The notes: generated by a model not told the origin, from the letters alone. 64,000 nt of DNA from Ruegeria lacuscaerulensis ITI-1157 (GCA_000161775.1 GG704595.1:91558-155557), one strand, 5' to 3'. Shown: positions 32,648-42,844, counted from the stretch's first letter. Program-made: numbers and translations.

Positions 32648-34734
32648 GTCGCTGCCTCCAGATCCGGTCGGGCAAGCCCGGTGTTTTCTGGCGCGCCTTC
32701 GTGATCCCGGGTCACAGGGGTCGCGTTGCGGACCAGGTCCAGCCAGGCCTCGTGCTGCCTGCGCACGTCTTCAGCTGAAACCACTTCTTCGGTATCGGTC
32801 TGAAAGGTCCACAGGATGAATGACAGGATCATCATCACTGTCACCAACGCCGCCAGCCACCAGATCCACCAGACCAGCGCAAACATCCACACACCGCTGA
32901 GCACGCAGAGCACGAAACCGATGCTGGTATTGCGTGGTATGGTGATGTCCTCGTACCGATCGGGGTGCGGGTAAGCCGCGCCACGCTCTTTCGCGGCGGC
33001 GAAATCGTCGCGGTCCGTGACACGCGGGATGATCGCGAAATTGTAGGGCGGCGGTGGGGCCGGGATCGACCATTCCAGCGTGCGGGCGTCCCAGGGGTCG
33101 CCAACCGGAACGCGGGTCTGTTCACGGTTGCGGATGCTGACCCACAGCTGCACGACGACCGACAGCAAAGCCGCCAGAATGACCAGCGCGCCAATGACGG
33201 CCGTGATCATGTAGGGGTGAAAGCTCGGGTCCTCCCAGCTGTAGGACCGGCGCGGCATCCCCATCAGCCCCACGAAATACAGCGGCAGGAAGGTCAGCAT
33301 GAAGCCCACCGTCCACAGCACGACCGAAATCCGCCCCCAGGCCTCATCCAGGCGGAAGCCGAACGCCTTGGGAAACCAGTAGTTGTAGCCCGCAAGCAAT
33401 CCGAACAGGACACCCGGCAGCAACACGTTGTGGAAATGCGCGACCAGGAACAGCGTATTGTGCACCTGATAGTCAACGGTCGGATTGGCCAGGATCACCC
33501 CGCTCAGCCCCCCGATCACGAACAGCATCAGAAAGGCCAGCCCGTACAGCATCGGCACCGAGAACCGGATGCGGCCGCGATACAGGGTGGCCATCCAGTC
33601 ATAGACCTTAACGCCGGTGGGAATGGCGATCAGCATCGTGGCGATGCCGAACACCGCATTGATCAGGGCGCTTTGGCCCATGGTGAAAAAATGGTGCAGC
33701 CAGACGGTGAACGACAGTACCGCAATCGACATGGTCGCGATCACCAGCGAGTTATAGCCGTAAAGGCGCTTGGCCGAGAAGGTCGCGAAGACTTCGGAAT
33801 AGATGCCATAGGCCGGCAGGACCAGCAGATAGACCTCGGGGTGGCCGAACAGCCAGAACAGGTTGGCATAGTTCATCATGTTGCCGCCCAGGTCATTGGT
33901 GAAGAAATGGAAATCAAGATACCGGTCAGCGGCCAGCAACAGCGCCGCCACCCCCAAGGGCGGCATGGCGAACACGATCAGGATCGAGCTGCAGATGATC
34001 GTCCAGCAATACATCGGCAACCGCATGAATTTCATCCCGGGCGCACGCAGCTTGTAGATCGTGACGGCAAAGTTGATCCCCGTCAGGGTGGTGCCGATGC
34101 CCGACACCACGATCGCCCAGATCCAGTAATCCGGCCCCACGCCCGGATTGAAGGCCGCGCCGGTATAGGGCGGATAGGCCGTCCAGCCGCCGGTGGAAAA
34201 CTCGCCCACCACCAGGCTGACCATCAGCATCATCCCCGCCGAAACCGTCAGGCCGAGGCTGATCTGGTTCATCACCGGAAAGGCCACGTCGCGCGCGCCG
34301 ATCATCAGCGGGACGAGGAAATTCGCCAGTCCGAACACGAAGGGAACCGCCACGAAGAAGATCATGATCGTGCCGTGGGTGCTGAACAGCTCGGCAAAGT
34401 GTTTGGCCTCGAGGAACCCCTCGCCCGGCCCGGCCGCCTGTTGGGCGCGCATCACGACGCCCTCCAGAACGCCGCGCGCCAGCATGACGATGGCAAAGAC
34501 GACATACATGATGCCGATCTTCTTGTGATCCGCGCTGGTCAACCAGTCGCGCCACAGCGGCCCCCACAGGCGAAACCAGGTGAGCAGTCCCAGAACCGCG
34601 ACCACCCCAACGATCACCACGCCCGCCGCGGCATTGGCCACGATTTCATTCGTATTGGGGTCTTGGATCAGCCCGGCGATGGGAAAGGCCTCCCAGTTCA
34701 GACGGCCGAAGAAACCGGACTCGGCAGCTGTCAT
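32644..34734 (-). CDS. cyoB: Cytochrome o ubiquinol oxidase subunit I CyoB
   Basis: A 696-aa catalytic subunit with about 15 membrane helices. It has the CuB His-Tyr cross-link motif in WLFGHPEVYLLVLPAYG, the haem and CuB histidines in VAHFHNVLLPG and WLHHFFTMG, the K-pathway Lys in AIPTGVK and the D-pathway Asp in IGARDVAFP. The quinol-site segment LTSADHKKIGIMY is conserved, marking a quinol rather than cytochrome c oxidase. It reduces oxygen and pumps protons in the inner membrane. ATGA overlaps link it to cyoA and cyoC. Confidence 0.97.
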   Translation of the reverse strand: MTAAESGFFGRLNWEAFPIAGLIQDPNTNEIVANAAAGVVIVGVVAVLGLLTWFRLWGPLWRDWLTSADHKKIGIMYVVFAIVMLARGVLEGVVMRAQQAAGPGEGFLEAKHFAELFSTHGTIMIFFVAVPFVFGLANFLVPLMIGARDVAFPVMNQISLGLTVSAGMMLMVSLVVGEFSTGGWTAYPPYTGAAFNPGVGPDYWIWAIVVSGIGTTLTGINFAVTIYKLRAPGMKFMRLPMYCWTIICSSILIVFAMPPLGVAALLLAADRYLDFHFFTNDLGGNMMNYANLFWLFGHPEVYLLVLPAYGIYSEVFATFSAKRLYGYNSLVIATMSIAVLSFTVWLHHFFTMGQSALINAVFGIATMLIAIPTGVKVYDWMATLYRGRIRFSVPMLYGLAFLMLFVIGGLSGVILANPTVDYQVHNTLFLVAHFHNVLLPGVLFGLLAGYNYWFPKAFGFRLDEAWGRISVVLWTVGFMLTFLPLYFVGLMGMPRRSYSWEDPSFHPYMITAVIGALVILAALLSVVVQLWVSIRNREQTRVPVGDPWDARTLEWSIPAPPPPYNFAIIPRVTDRDDFAAAKERGAAYPHPDRYEDITIPRNTSIGFVLCVLSGVWMFALVWWIWWLAALVTVMMILSFILWTFQTDTEEVVSAEDVRRQHEAWLDLVRNATPVTRDHEGAPENTGLARPDLEAAT

Positions 34735-35693
34735 GGCTTGCCCTCCTGCCCGTATTGAGCGGTTCCCGGCTGCTGATCCAGAGGCAGAGGTTGCCCGTTG
34801 TGATACCGGCCCAGGATGCTGTGGAACAGATCGCCATCATCCAGACGGAAATACAGCGCATTATCCGGCATCTGCGCGGTGCCGAGCGCGGCCTGAACCT
34901 CGTCCCGGTCCGTCCGCATGGCCAGTGTCCGATAGGTTGCCGGGTCCAGAACGATACCGTTCTGCCGAACCCGGTCGACCCATGCGTCGAAGTCCGGGGG
35001 CGGCATCGCGACCGTCTGGAACTTCTGCTTGGTGAAGCCGCGCCCGTTGTACTGGGTGTTTTCGCCCTGCATCCGGCCCGGGACATCAGCCACAAGATGC
35101 AATTGGGTCGTCATGCCCGGCATGGCATAGATCTGCCCCGCCAGGGCGGGAACCATGAAGGACTGCATCACCGTATCCGTCGTCAGTGTCAGGGCGACCT
35201 GCCGCTGCGTGGGAATCCCGAACTCACCCACCGTCGCGATGCCCAGATCGGGATAGATGAACAGCCATTTCCAATCCAACCCCACCACCTGCACGCGCAG
35301 GGCCGGTTCATCGCCGAACGGCGCTGCGTAGGGGTCCAGACGATGGGTCGCCTTCCAAAGATAGAATGACAAAAGCGTCACGATTGCCACCGGCACACCC
35401 CACATCGCGGTTTCGAGCAGGGGCGAAAACTCCCATTTCGGCCGATAGGCGGCCCGGCTGCGCGCGCGGCGGCGATAGCGCAGGGCGATCAGGGGAACCA
35501 GAACCAGAACCGGAACGACCGCAACCAGGATCAGCGCGGTGGCGCGCAACAGATGAACCCTCTGGGCCTCGGCGATCGGGCCTTGCGGGTCCAGGAAGCT
35601 GTTGCTGGCCAATCCAGGATGGGCGGCGACCGCCCAAACCGTCATCGCGGCCAGCATCGCTCGTACTGCCGGGGTCGTCGGTTCTCTGGCCAC
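34731..35693 (-). CDS. cyoA: Cytochrome o ubiquinol oxidase subunit II CyoA
   Basis: A 320-aa subunit II with signal-like N-terminus, two membrane helices (about 45-70 and 90-115) and a cupredoxin domain (VQVVGLDWKWLFIYPDLGIA) lacking the CuA ligands, as expected for quinol oxidases. The COX_ARM tail (GRGFTKQKFQTVAMPPPDF) is CyoA-specific. The Escherichia coli lipidated Cys before the LLDPKG motif is missing here: the sequence is ASNSFLDPQG. The start is probably GTG 35693 with AAAGG at 9 nt; ATG 35657 is an alternative. Confidence 0.94.
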   Translation of the reverse strand: MAREPTTPAVRAMLAAMTVWAVAAHPGLASNSFLDPQGPIAEAQRVHLLRATALILVAVVPVLVLVPLIALRYRRRARSRAAYRPKWEFSPLLETAMWGVPVAIVTLLSFYLWKATHRLDPYAAPFGDEPALRVQVVGLDWKWLFIYPDLGIATVGEFGIPTQRQVALTLTTDTVMQSFMVPALAGQIYAMPGMTTQLHLVADVPGRMQGENTQYNGRGFTKQKFQTVAMPPPDFDAWVDRVRQNGIVLDPATYRTLAMRTDRDEVQAALGTAQMPDNALYFRLDDGDLFHSILGRYHNGQPLPLDQQPGTAQYGQEGKP

Positions 35694-35823
35694 ATCAGAT
35701 TGCCTTTTGTTCCCGCTGGATTCGGCAACTATCGGCAGAGTTGGCCGACTTCACAAGAAATTTCAGGCAAACCATCCGTATGAGTTGACTTGGCTCGCGG
35801 GGTGGACACACTCGAAACCTGCC

Positions 35824-37056
35824 ATGCGTGTGCTGTTCGTCATCCTCAACCTGATCTGGGCCACCGCCGTTTCGGCGCTGGACAGGACCGCCGTGGAACA
35901 ACAATTCCAAGCTTGGCTGAGCACCGAGCTCTGGCCCCTGGCCCGGGCCGAGGGCGTATCGCGCCGGACGTTCCAAAACAGCCTGAACGGCGTCAGGATC
36001 AATTGGGACCTGCCGGATCTGGTGCCTCCCGGAACCAAGCCGAAGACACCCAAGACGCAGCGCCAGGCCGAATTCGGCGCGCCTGCGCGGTATTTCAACG
36101 CCAACACGGTCCAGGGCACCGCCGCGGCGGGGCGCAGGATGGCCAAACGCCATGCGGCGACCCTGCGCCAGGTCGAGGCGGACACGGGCGTGCCCGGGCG
36201 CATCATCCTTGCGATCTGGGGCCGCGAAAGCGGGTTCGGGCAGGTGCCCATCCGGCATGATGCCTTTCGGGTGCTGGCCACCAAGGCGTTCATGAGCACG
36301 CGCGCGGCTTATTTCACCGACGAGCTGATCGCCGCCCTGCAGATCGTCGAGGCCGGCCACACAAGCGGCCGAGCGATGAAAAGCAGTTGGGCCGGCGCCC
36401 TGGGCCAGCCGCAATTCATGCCCAGCAGTTTTCTGACCTATGCCACCGACGGCGATGGCGATGGGCGCGCCGATATCTGGGGTTCGGCCGAAGACACGAT
36501 CGCCTCGATCGCTACCTATCTTGCACGACATGGCTGGGTGCCCGGCCGCGATTGGGGGTTCGAGGTGACGGTGCCTGCGTCGGTGTCGTGCGCACTGGAG
36601 GGCCCCGATCAGGGTCAGCCGATCCGCGACTGGGTGGCGATGGGCGTCACCCGCGTCTCGGGCCGGCCCTTTCCCGCGCACGAACTGCGCGGCGAAGGAT
36701 ACCTGATGATGCCGGCGGGGCGCCACGGGCCCGCCTTCATCGTGACACCCAATTTCTACGTTCTGAAGGACTACAACACCAGCGACCTTTATGCCCTGTT
36801 CGTGGGCCATGTGGGCGACCGCATCCAGTACGGCGTGGGCGATTTCAAAGGGCGCTGGGGCAAGGTCGGCGGCCTGTACCGGTCGGACATCGCAGCCATG
36901 CAGAAGGCCCTGATCGCCATGGGGCATGACGTGGGCGGTGCCGATGGCCTGCCGGGGTACAAGACGCGCCGGTCGATCGGCCGCTGGCAGGAGGCGACAG
37001 GCCAGCGCCCTACATGCTTTCCCGACGCGCGGATGAAAGCGCGCTTGCGCCCCTGA
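35824..37056 (+). CDS. Lytic murein transglycosylase (MltB-like) with peptidoglycan-binding domain
   Basis: A 410-aa periplasmic enzyme. The signal peptide MRVLFVILNLIWATAVSA is followed by an MltB-type SLT domain with the catalytic Glu135 in IWGRESGFG, plus GALGQPQFMPSSFL and YATDGDGDGRADIW. The C-terminal peptidoglycan-binding motif spans about 345-405 (DIAAMQKALIAMGHDVGGAD). There is no lipobox, so it is soluble rather than membrane-bound. It cleaves glycan strands to 1,6-anhydro ends. I placed the start at ATG 35824 because the open frame upstream is divergent-promoter DNA without family similarity. Confidence 0.92.
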   Translation: MRVLFVILNLIWATAVSALDRTAVEQQFQAWLSTELWPLARAEGVSRRTFQNSLNGVRINWDLPDLVPPGTKPKTPKTQRQAEFGAPARYFNANTVQGTAAAGRRMAKRHAATLRQVEADTGVPGRIILAIWGRESGFGQVPIRHDAFRVLATKAFMSTRAAYFTDELIAALQIVEAGHTSGRAMKSSWAGALGQPQFMPSSFLTYATDGDGDGRADIWGSAEDTIASIATYLARHGWVPGRDWGFEVTVPASVSCALEGPDQGQPIRDWVAMGVTRVSGRPFPAHELRGEGYLMMPAGRHGPAFIVTPNFYVLKDYNTSDLYALFVGHVGDRIQYGVGDFKGRWGKVGGLYRSDIAAMQKALIAMGHDVGGADGLPGYKTRRSIGRWQEATGQRPTCFPDARMKARLRP

Positions 37057-37156
37057 GTACGCCGATTCGCGGCGAATGAGCCAAGCGCCCCCCGGTAGAA
37101 CGGAAGGGCCATCCGTACACGGGACTCGGACCCGAGCGCACGGGTACGAAAATATC

Positions 37157-37179
37157 GTGACGGCTGGCCCGGCCGTCAC
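37157..37179 (+). terminator. Hairpin downstream of the lytic transglycosylase gene
   Basis: Perfect 8-bp stem GTGACGGC/GCCGTCAC with a 7-nt loop, followed by AAAATTT. It lies 100 nt after the transglycosylase stop and has only a short T-run, so termination is plausible but not certain. Confidence 0.4.
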
Positions 37180-37193
37180 AAAATTTCGGCGAC

Positions 37194-37215
37194 GAAACGT
37201 CACGACGTTTCTTTC
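37194..37215 (+). terminator. Second hairpin with short T-run
   Basis: Stem GAAACGT/ACGTTTC with a 4-nt loop CACG, running into TTTC. It lies 15 nt after the previous hairpin; together they could form a tandem terminator isolating the transglycosylase from the oligopeptide operon. Confidence 0.45.
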
Positions 37216-37471
37216 TGCCTTTGACCCCTGAGGCTCGTGGGAAGTCTTTCACCCCGCCCGAAATAGTGGCACGTTCGTGCGCAGCGAGGGGAAACTCTTG
37301 CATCCACTTCACCGACTGCAATCCAGAAAGCTGCGACGCAGTGTTCCTTGCGAATTGGCAAAACCCGAAATCGACAAGGACCCGGCCGCAATGGATGTCG
37401 GGCAACCAAGGCCGCCGGACGCCATCCCACGGGGATGTGCTGACCGCTGCCAGAACAATTGGGAGAAGACC

Positions 37472-39100
37472 ATGAACACCATCCTTCGAAACTCGGTGGC
37501 GGGCCTGCTGTGCTCGACCTTCATCACCGGTGCCGCGCTGGCCGCAGGCAACCATCCGGTCACCGGCGAGCCGCTGGCCGACGACCAGACCTTCGTCTAC
37601 CGCGTGCTGGACGAGCACAGCTCGGTCGACCCGCAGGTGGTCGAGGACGTGTCGGGCGCCGAGATTGTCCGCGACCTGTTCGAAGGTCTGATGAACCAGG
37701 ACGAGAACGGCAACCTGGTTCCGGGCGTGGCCACGGGCTATACCACCAACGAAACCAAAGACGTGTACACCTTCACCCTGCGCGACAACGCCAAGTGGTC
37801 GAACGGCGACCCGGTCACCGCGCATGATTTCGTATACGCGTGGAAGCGTGCCGTCGATCCGGCCCTGTCGTCGCCCTATGCCTGGTTCATGGAACTGATG
37901 TCGATCGAGAACGCCGCCGAGATCATCGCGGGCGAAAAGCCGGTCGACGATCTGGGCGTCAAGGCGATCGATGACCACACGCTGGAAGTGAAACTGAGCG
38001 CGCCGCTGCCCTATTTCCCGCAGATGACCACGCATTCGACCACCTTCCCGGCCCCGCGGAAGGTCATCGAGCAGTTCGGCGACGAATGGACCAAGCCCGG
38101 CAACATCGTGTCGAACGGCGCCTATGTCCTGACCGAGCACCTGCCCAACGAACGCTCGGTGCGCGAGCGCAATCCGATGTACTGGGACAACGAAAACACC
38201 ATCATCGACAAGGTCGTGGCCCTGGTCATCAACGATGAAAACGTGGCTCTGACCCGTTATCTGGCCGGAGAGCTGGACCGCACCGAGGTGCCCGCAGGCC
38301 AGTTCCCGCGCCTGAAGAAGGAATACCCGAACGAGGCGATCAGCTTCCCGCGCCTGTGCAACTACTACTATACATTCAACCTGTCCGACAGCGGCCCCGA
38401 GGCCTTCAAGGACCCGAACGTGCGTCAGGCCCTGTCGCTGGCGGTTGACCGCAAGATCATCACCGAGAACATCCTGGCCGGCGGTCAGCCCGAGGCCTAT
38501 ACCTTCGTGCCCGAAGCCACCGCAGGGTTCACCCCGCCGGTCGTCGAAATGGCGACGATGACGCAAGCCGAGCGCGACGAGCTGGCCAAGGAACTGCTGG
38601 CCGAAGCCGGATACGGTCCCGACAACCCGCTCAGCTTCTCGATGGTCTACAACACCTCCGAGGCGCACAAGAAGGTCGCCGTGGCCCTCAGCCAGATGTG
38701 GAAGCAGAAGCTGGGCGCCCAGGTCGAGCTGGCCAACATGGAATGGAAGATCTTCCTGGAAGAGCGCGGCAACCAGAACTTCGACCTGGCCCGCGGCGCA
38801 TGGTGCGGCGACTACAACGAAGCCTCGACCTTCCTGGACCTGCTGCAGTCGGATTCCGGCTATAACGACGGCAAGTACAGCAACCCGAAGGTGGACGAGC
38901 TGCTGGCCCAGGCCAAGACCTCGGACGATCCGGCCCCGCTGTACACCGAGGTCGAGCGGATCATCGCACAGGAAACCCCTGTGATCCCGATCTACCACTA
39001 TGCCGGTGTCTACATGCTGGACAGCGACGTGGGGAACTGGCCGGTGAACAACGTCGAGCAGAACTGGTATTCGAAGAACCTCTACAAGATCGCCGAGTAA
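37472..39100 (+). CDS. oppA: Oligopeptide ABC transporter substrate-binding protein (OppA family)
   Basis: A 542-aa periplasmic binding protein with signal peptide ending ITGAALA (about residue 23). The SBP_bac_5 signature region is seen as LRDNAKWSNGDPVTAHDFVYAWKR in pieces, and RQALSLAVDRKII and ARGAWCGDYNEASTFLD are very close to Escherichia coli OppA/MppA. GGGAGAAGACC precedes the ATG. It captures peptides for the permeases and fused ATPase encoded directly downstream. A murein-peptide role (MppA-like) is possible but not shown. Confidence 0.93.
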   Translation: MNTILRNSVAGLLCSTFITGAALAAGNHPVTGEPLADDQTFVYRVLDEHSSVDPQVVEDVSGAEIVRDLFEGLMNQDENGNLVPGVATGYTTNETKDVYTFTLRDNAKWSNGDPVTAHDFVYAWKRAVDPALSSPYAWFMELMSIENAAEIIAGEKPVDDLGVKAIDDHTLEVKLSAPLPYFPQMTTHSTTFPAPRKVIEQFGDEWTKPGNIVSNGAYVLTEHLPNERSVRERNPMYWDNENTIIDKVVALVINDENVALTRYLAGELDRTEVPAGQFPRLKKEYPNEAISFPRLCNYYYTFNLSDSGPEAFKDPNVRQALSLAVDRKIITENILAGGQPEAYTFVPEATAGFTPPVVEMATMTQAERDELAKELLAEAGYGPDNPLSFSMVYNTSEAHKKVAVALSQMWKQKLGAQVELANMEWKIFLEERGNQNFDLARGAWCGDYNEASTFLDLLQSDSGYNDGKYSNPKVDELLAQAKTSDDPAPLYTEVERIIAQETPVIPIYHYAGVYMLDSDVGNWPVNNVEQNWYSKNLYKIAE

Positions 39101-39168
39101 CCATCATCCTTTGATCGCGCCCTGCCCCGGACTTGCTCTGGGGCAGGGCCAATAATTGGGGGCATGAA

Positions 39169-40092
39169 ATGCTTGCCTATGTCATCCGGCGACTGCTGAT
39201 CGCCGTTCCGACGATCCTGTTGCTGATCGTCGCCAGTTTCTTTCTCATGCACTTCGCGCCCGGCGGGCCCTTCACCTCGGAACGGCCGTTGCCGCCGCAG
39301 GTTCTGGCCAATATCGAGGCGCGCTACGGGCTGGACCAGCCGCTGTGGAAACAGCTGTGGGATTACCTGTACAACATCGTGGTGCATTTCGATTTCGGCC
39401 CGTCCTTCAAGTTCAAGGACCGCGACGTGAACGACATCATCGCGCAGGGCTTTCCGATTTCGCTGACCTACGGGATGCTGTCCTTCATCGTGGCCACGCT
39501 GGTGGGCGTCAGTTTGGGCATCGCCGCCGCGATCCGCCACAACAGCTGGATCGACTATTTCGCCGTGGGTCTGGGCATCGCCGCCCAGGCGCTGCCGAAC
39601 TTCATCATGGGCCCGATCCTGATTTTGACCTTCACCCTGTGGCTGGGCTGGCTGCCGGGCGGCGGCTGGAACGGGGGCCAGTGGCAATACCTGATCATGC
39701 CCGTCATCGCGCTTGCGACCTCGTACATGGGCTCGATCGCGCGGATCACGCGTTCGTCGATGCTCGAGGTTCTGAATTCGAACTTCATCCGCACCGCCCG
39801 GGCCAAGGGCCTGCCCACCCGCACCGTGATCTGGCGCCATGCGCTGAAACCCACGCTGCTGCCGGTGGTGTCCTATCTGGGCCCGGTCTTCGTCTATGTG
39901 CTGACTGGGTCGGTCTTCGTTGACATCTATTTCTCGACCGGCGGGCTGGGGCAGGCCTATGTGGGTTCGGCCCTGTCGCGCGACTATGCCGTGCTGCTGG
40001 GGGTCACGATCCTTTATGGCGTGCTGACCGTTCTGGTGAACCTGCTGACCGACCTGGCCTATGCCTGGTTCGATCCGAAAATCCGGTACTGA
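39169..40092 (+). CDS. oppB: Oligopeptide ABC transporter permease OppB
   Basis: A 307-aa inner-membrane permease with six helices. It starts MLAYVIRRLLIAVPTILLL as is usual for OppB/DppB proteins, has the EAA loop ITRSSMLEVLNSNFIRTARAKG (in two halves, about 200-221), and ends with the family's WFDPKIRY. A GGGGG-type ribosome binding site precedes ATG 39169 by about 8 nt. It forms the channel with OppC. Confidence 0.95.
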   Translation: MLAYVIRRLLIAVPTILLLIVASFFLMHFAPGGPFTSERPLPPQVLANIEARYGLDQPLWKQLWDYLYNIVVHFDFGPSFKFKDRDVNDIIAQGFPISLTYGMLSFIVATLVGVSLGIAAAIRHNSWIDYFAVGLGIAAQALPNFIMGPILILTFTLWLGWLPGGGWNGGQWQYLIMPVIALATSYMGSIARITRSSMLEVLNSNFIRTARAKGLPTRTVIWRHALKPTLLPVVSYLGPVFVYVLTGSVFVDIYFSTGGLGQAYVGSALSRDYAVLLGVTILYGVLTVLVNLLTDLAYAWFDPKIRY

Positions 40093-40102
40093 GGGGCAAT
40101 CC

Positions 40103-41032
40103 ATGTTTGGAAAATCACAAAAAGCCGCTCGGCTGGCAGAGACCATCACCGATCACACCGCCATCCAGGGCCGGTCGCTGTGGCAGGACGCGCGGAATCG
40201 TTTTGTCCGCAACAAGGCCGCCATGGCCAGCGTGTTCATCCTGGGCCTGATCGTTCTGTTCACCATCATCGGGCCCTACTTCGCCGTCTGGAACAACGAG
40301 GAAATCGACTGGGCCGTCATGGGTGACGTGGCCGGCATGGGCATGCCGTCCATCGAGACAGGGCACTATTTCGGCGTCGACGATCTGGGGCGCGACCTGT
40401 ACAGCCGGGTCATCCAGGCCACCACAACCTCGTTGCTGGTGGGCCTGATCGGGGCGGCCACCGCGCTGATCGTGGGCACCTGCTATGGCATCGCCGCCGG
40501 TTACATCGGCGGGCGCGTAGACGGCGTGATGATGCGCTTCGTCGACATCCTGCTGGCCATTCCGGCCACGCTGGTCATCATCCTGCTGCTGGTCGTGGCG
40601 GGGCGGTCGTTCTTCATGCTGTTCATCGCGCTGGGTGCGGTGGGCTGGCTGACCATGGCGCGGATCGTGCGCGGCCAGACCCTGACCCTGAAGAACCGCG
40701 AGTTCATCGAGGCCGCCCGCGCCGCCGGTGTCAGCGAGTTCACCATCATGTACCGCCACATCCTGCCCAACCTGCTGGGCGTGGTGATCGTCTATGCCTC
40801 GCTGCTGGTGCCCGAGATGATCCTGACGGAAAGTTTCATCTCGTTCCTGGGGCTGGGGATCTCCGAGCCCTATACCTCGTTGGGTCGTCTGATCGCCGAG
40901 GGCGCCGGAACCATGGGTTACGGCACGTTGTGGCAACTGATGTACCCCCTGGCATTTTACGTCACCATCATCATCACGATGTTCTTCATCGGCGATGGCC
41001 TGCGTGACGCACTGGATCCGAAGGACCGCTGA
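40103..41032 (+). CDS. oppC: Oligopeptide ABC transporter permease OppC
   Basis: A 309-aa permease with an N-terminal OppC_N segment (SLWQDARNRFVRNKAAMASV), six helices and EAA loop LTLKNREFIEAARAAGVSEF. The block GVDDLGRDLYSRVI is diagnostic for this subfamily. GAGGGG precedes the ATG by 7 nt, and the gene follows oppB by 10 nt. It pairs with OppB. Confidence 0.95.
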   Translation: MFGKSQKAARLAETITDHTAIQGRSLWQDARNRFVRNKAAMASVFILGLIVLFTIIGPYFAVWNNEEIDWAVMGDVAGMGMPSIETGHYFGVDDLGRDLYSRVIQATTTSLLVGLIGAATALIVGTCYGIAAGYIGGRVDGVMMRFVDILLAIPATLVIILLLVVAGRSFFMLFIALGAVGWLTMARIVRGQTLTLKNREFIEAARAAGVSEFTIMYRHILPNLLGVVIVYASLLVPEMILTESFISFLGLGISEPYTSLGRLIAEGAGTMGYGTLWQLMYPLAFYVTIIITMFFIGDGLRDALDPKDR

Positions 41033-41033
41033 C

Positions 41034-42839
41034 ATGAGCCTGCTTTCCGTAAAGAACCTGAGCGTTCGGTTCGACACGCCCGACGGGGTGGTCGAGGCCG
41101 TCAAGAACATCAGCTTTGACATCGCGCCGGGCGAATGCCTGGGCATCGTCGGCGAAAGCGGGTCGGGCAAAAGCCAGACCTTCATGGCCGCGATGGGGCT
41201 GCTGCCGCCGGCGGGCCGGGCCACCGGGTCGGTGCTGCTGAACGGGCAGGAAATTCTGAACCTGCCCGTGAGCAAGCTGAACCAGATCCGCGGTGCCGAT
41301 GTGGGCATGATCTTTCAGGACCCGCTGACCGCGCTGACCCCGCATCTGCGGATCGGCCAGCAGATGCGCGAAGTGCTGAGCGTACACGAAGGCCTGCAGG
41401 GCTCGGCCGCGCGGCAACGGTGTCTGGAATGGCTGGACCGCGTCCGCATCCCCGAGGCCGCGCGCCGTCTGGACCAGTTCCCGCACGAACTGTCGGGTGG
41501 GATGCGCCAGCGGGTGATGATTGCCATGTCGATGCTGTGCAATCCCAAGCTGCTGATCGCCGACGAACCGACCACCGCGCTGGACGTGACCGTTCAGGCC
41601 GACATTCTGGACCTGATGGTGCGTCTGCAAAAGGACGAAGGCACCGCCATCGCCCTGATCACGCATGACATGGGCGTCGTGGCCCGCATGTGTGACCGGG
41701 TGCAGGTCATGCGCCTGGGTGAATTCGTCGAGGCCGGAGACACGCGCGAGATCTTTCACGCGCCCAAGCACGACTATACCCGCACCCTGATCGAGGCCAT
41801 GCCCCGCATCGATGCGGGCGACGCGCCCAAGGCGGTGGAGACCGACGCGGCACCGCTGCTGAAGGTCGATGACGTCAAGGTGCATTTCCCGATCCACGTT
41901 CCGGGCGGCATCTTTGGCCGCAAGGTGCCGTTGAAGGCGGTGAACGGCGTCAGCTTTGACATCCGCAAGGGTGAAACCCTGGGCGTGGTCGGTGAGTCGG
42001 GCTGCGGCAAGTCCACCCTCGCCCGTGCCGTGCTGCAGCTGATCGAGCCGAGCGCCGGCAATGTCAGCTGGCTGGGCCATCCGATCGTCGGGCTGAAACG
42101 GGCCGAGCTGAACAAGTACCGCAAGGATCTGCAGATCGTGTTCCAGGACCCGCTGGCCAGCCTGGACCCGCGGATGACGATCTCGGCCTCGATCGCGGAA
42201 CCGCTGAAAACCTATCGCCCCGACCTGACCGAGCGCGAGCGCAAGCAGATGGTCGCCGAGATGATGGAACGGGTCGGCCTGAACGCCAACATGATCAACC
42301 GCTACCCGCACGAGCTGTCGGGCGGCCAGAACCAGCGTGTCGGTATTGCCCGGGCGATGATCAACAAGCCCAAGCTGATCATCTGCGACGAGGCGGTCTC
42401 GGCGCTGGACGTGTCGATCCAGGCGCAGATCGTGCAGCTGCTGAAGGAACTGCAGCAGGAGTTCGGCCTGTCGATGATCTTCATCAGCCACGACCTGTCG
42501 GTGGTGCGCGCGGTGTCGAACCGGATCATGGTTCTGTATCTCGGCCGCATCGTCGAACTGGGCGATGGCGAGGTGATCTGCTCGAACCCGGTTCATCCTT
42601 ACACACAGTCGTTGATCTCGGCGGTTCCGATCCCGGACCCGGATGTCGAGCGCAGCCGCCAGCGGCTGAGACTGCCCGGAGAACTGCCCTCGCCCATGGA
42701 TCCCAAGGCTGCGCTGCGGTTCCTGCCCAGCCGTCTGGCGGCGGGTCAGACCGACTATGTGCCCGCGCTCAACGAGATCGCGCCCGGGCACTTCGTGGCC
42801 GAGCACGACCCGCTCGAAGCGATCATGGCCAATGGCTGA
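41034..42839 (+). CDS. Fused OppD-OppF oligopeptide ABC ATPase
   Basis: A 601-aa protein carrying two complete ATPase domains. The first has [29 protein letters not shown] and [16 protein letters not shown]. The second has [30 protein letters not shown] and [16 protein letters not shown]. Each half ends with an oligopeptide-transporter C-terminal domain ([17 protein letters not shown] and [17 protein letters not shown]). It energises OppBC. It starts one base after the oppC stop. Fused OppDF proteins are common in Alphaproteobacteria. Confidence 0.95.
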   Translation: MSLLSVKNLSVRFDTPDGVVEAVKNISFDIAPGECLGIVGESGSGKSQTFMAAMGLLPPAGRATGSVLLNGQEILNLPVSKLNQIRGADVGMIFQDPLTALTPHLRIGQQMREVLSVHEGLQGSAARQRCLEWLDRVRIPEAARRLDQFPHELSGGMRQRVMIAMSMLCNPKLLIADEPTTALDVTVQADILDLMVRLQKDEGTAIALITHDMGVVARMCDRVQVMRLGEFVEAGDTREIFHAPKHDYTRTLIEAMPRIDAGDAPKAVETDAAPLLKVDDVKVHFPIHVPGGIFGRKVPLKAVNGVSFDIRKGETLGVVGESGCGKSTLARAVLQLIEPSAGNVSWLGHPIVGLKRAELNKYRKDLQIVFQDPLASLDPRMTISASIAEPLKTYRPDLTERERKQMVAEMMERVGLNANMINRYPHELSGGQNQRVGIARAMINKPKLIICDEAVSALDVSIQAQIVQLLKELQQEFGLSMIFISHDLSVVRAVSNRIMVLYLGRIVELGDGEVICSNPVHPYTQSLISAVPIPDPDVERSRQRLRLPGELPSPMDPKAALRFLPSRLAAGQTDYVPALNEIAPGHFVAEHDPLEAIMANG

Positions 42840-42844
42840 GCAGC

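Larger units (their letters stand above)
37057..37471. other. Long leader/intergenic region upstream of the oligopeptide operon
   Basis: This 415-nt stretch has no believable gene; open frames on the minus strand are shadows of the next gene. It holds two strong hairpins (37157-37179 and 37194-37211) near the transglycosylase end and then about 250 nt that should contain the oppA promoter and 5' leader. No riboswitch or RNA gene was recognised. Confidence 0.6.

Noticed and set aside
37010-38998. Long antisense open frame (662 codons) opposite oppA
   Set aside because: It mirrors the codon phase of the OppA gene on the other strand, has no recognisable domain and is rich in His/Gly/Val-type shadow composition. 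The sense strand encodes an unmistakable OppA.
40986-42806. Minus-strand open frame of 606 codons opposite the OppDF gene
   Set aside because: Shadow of the strongly conserved double ATPase; no motif of its own.
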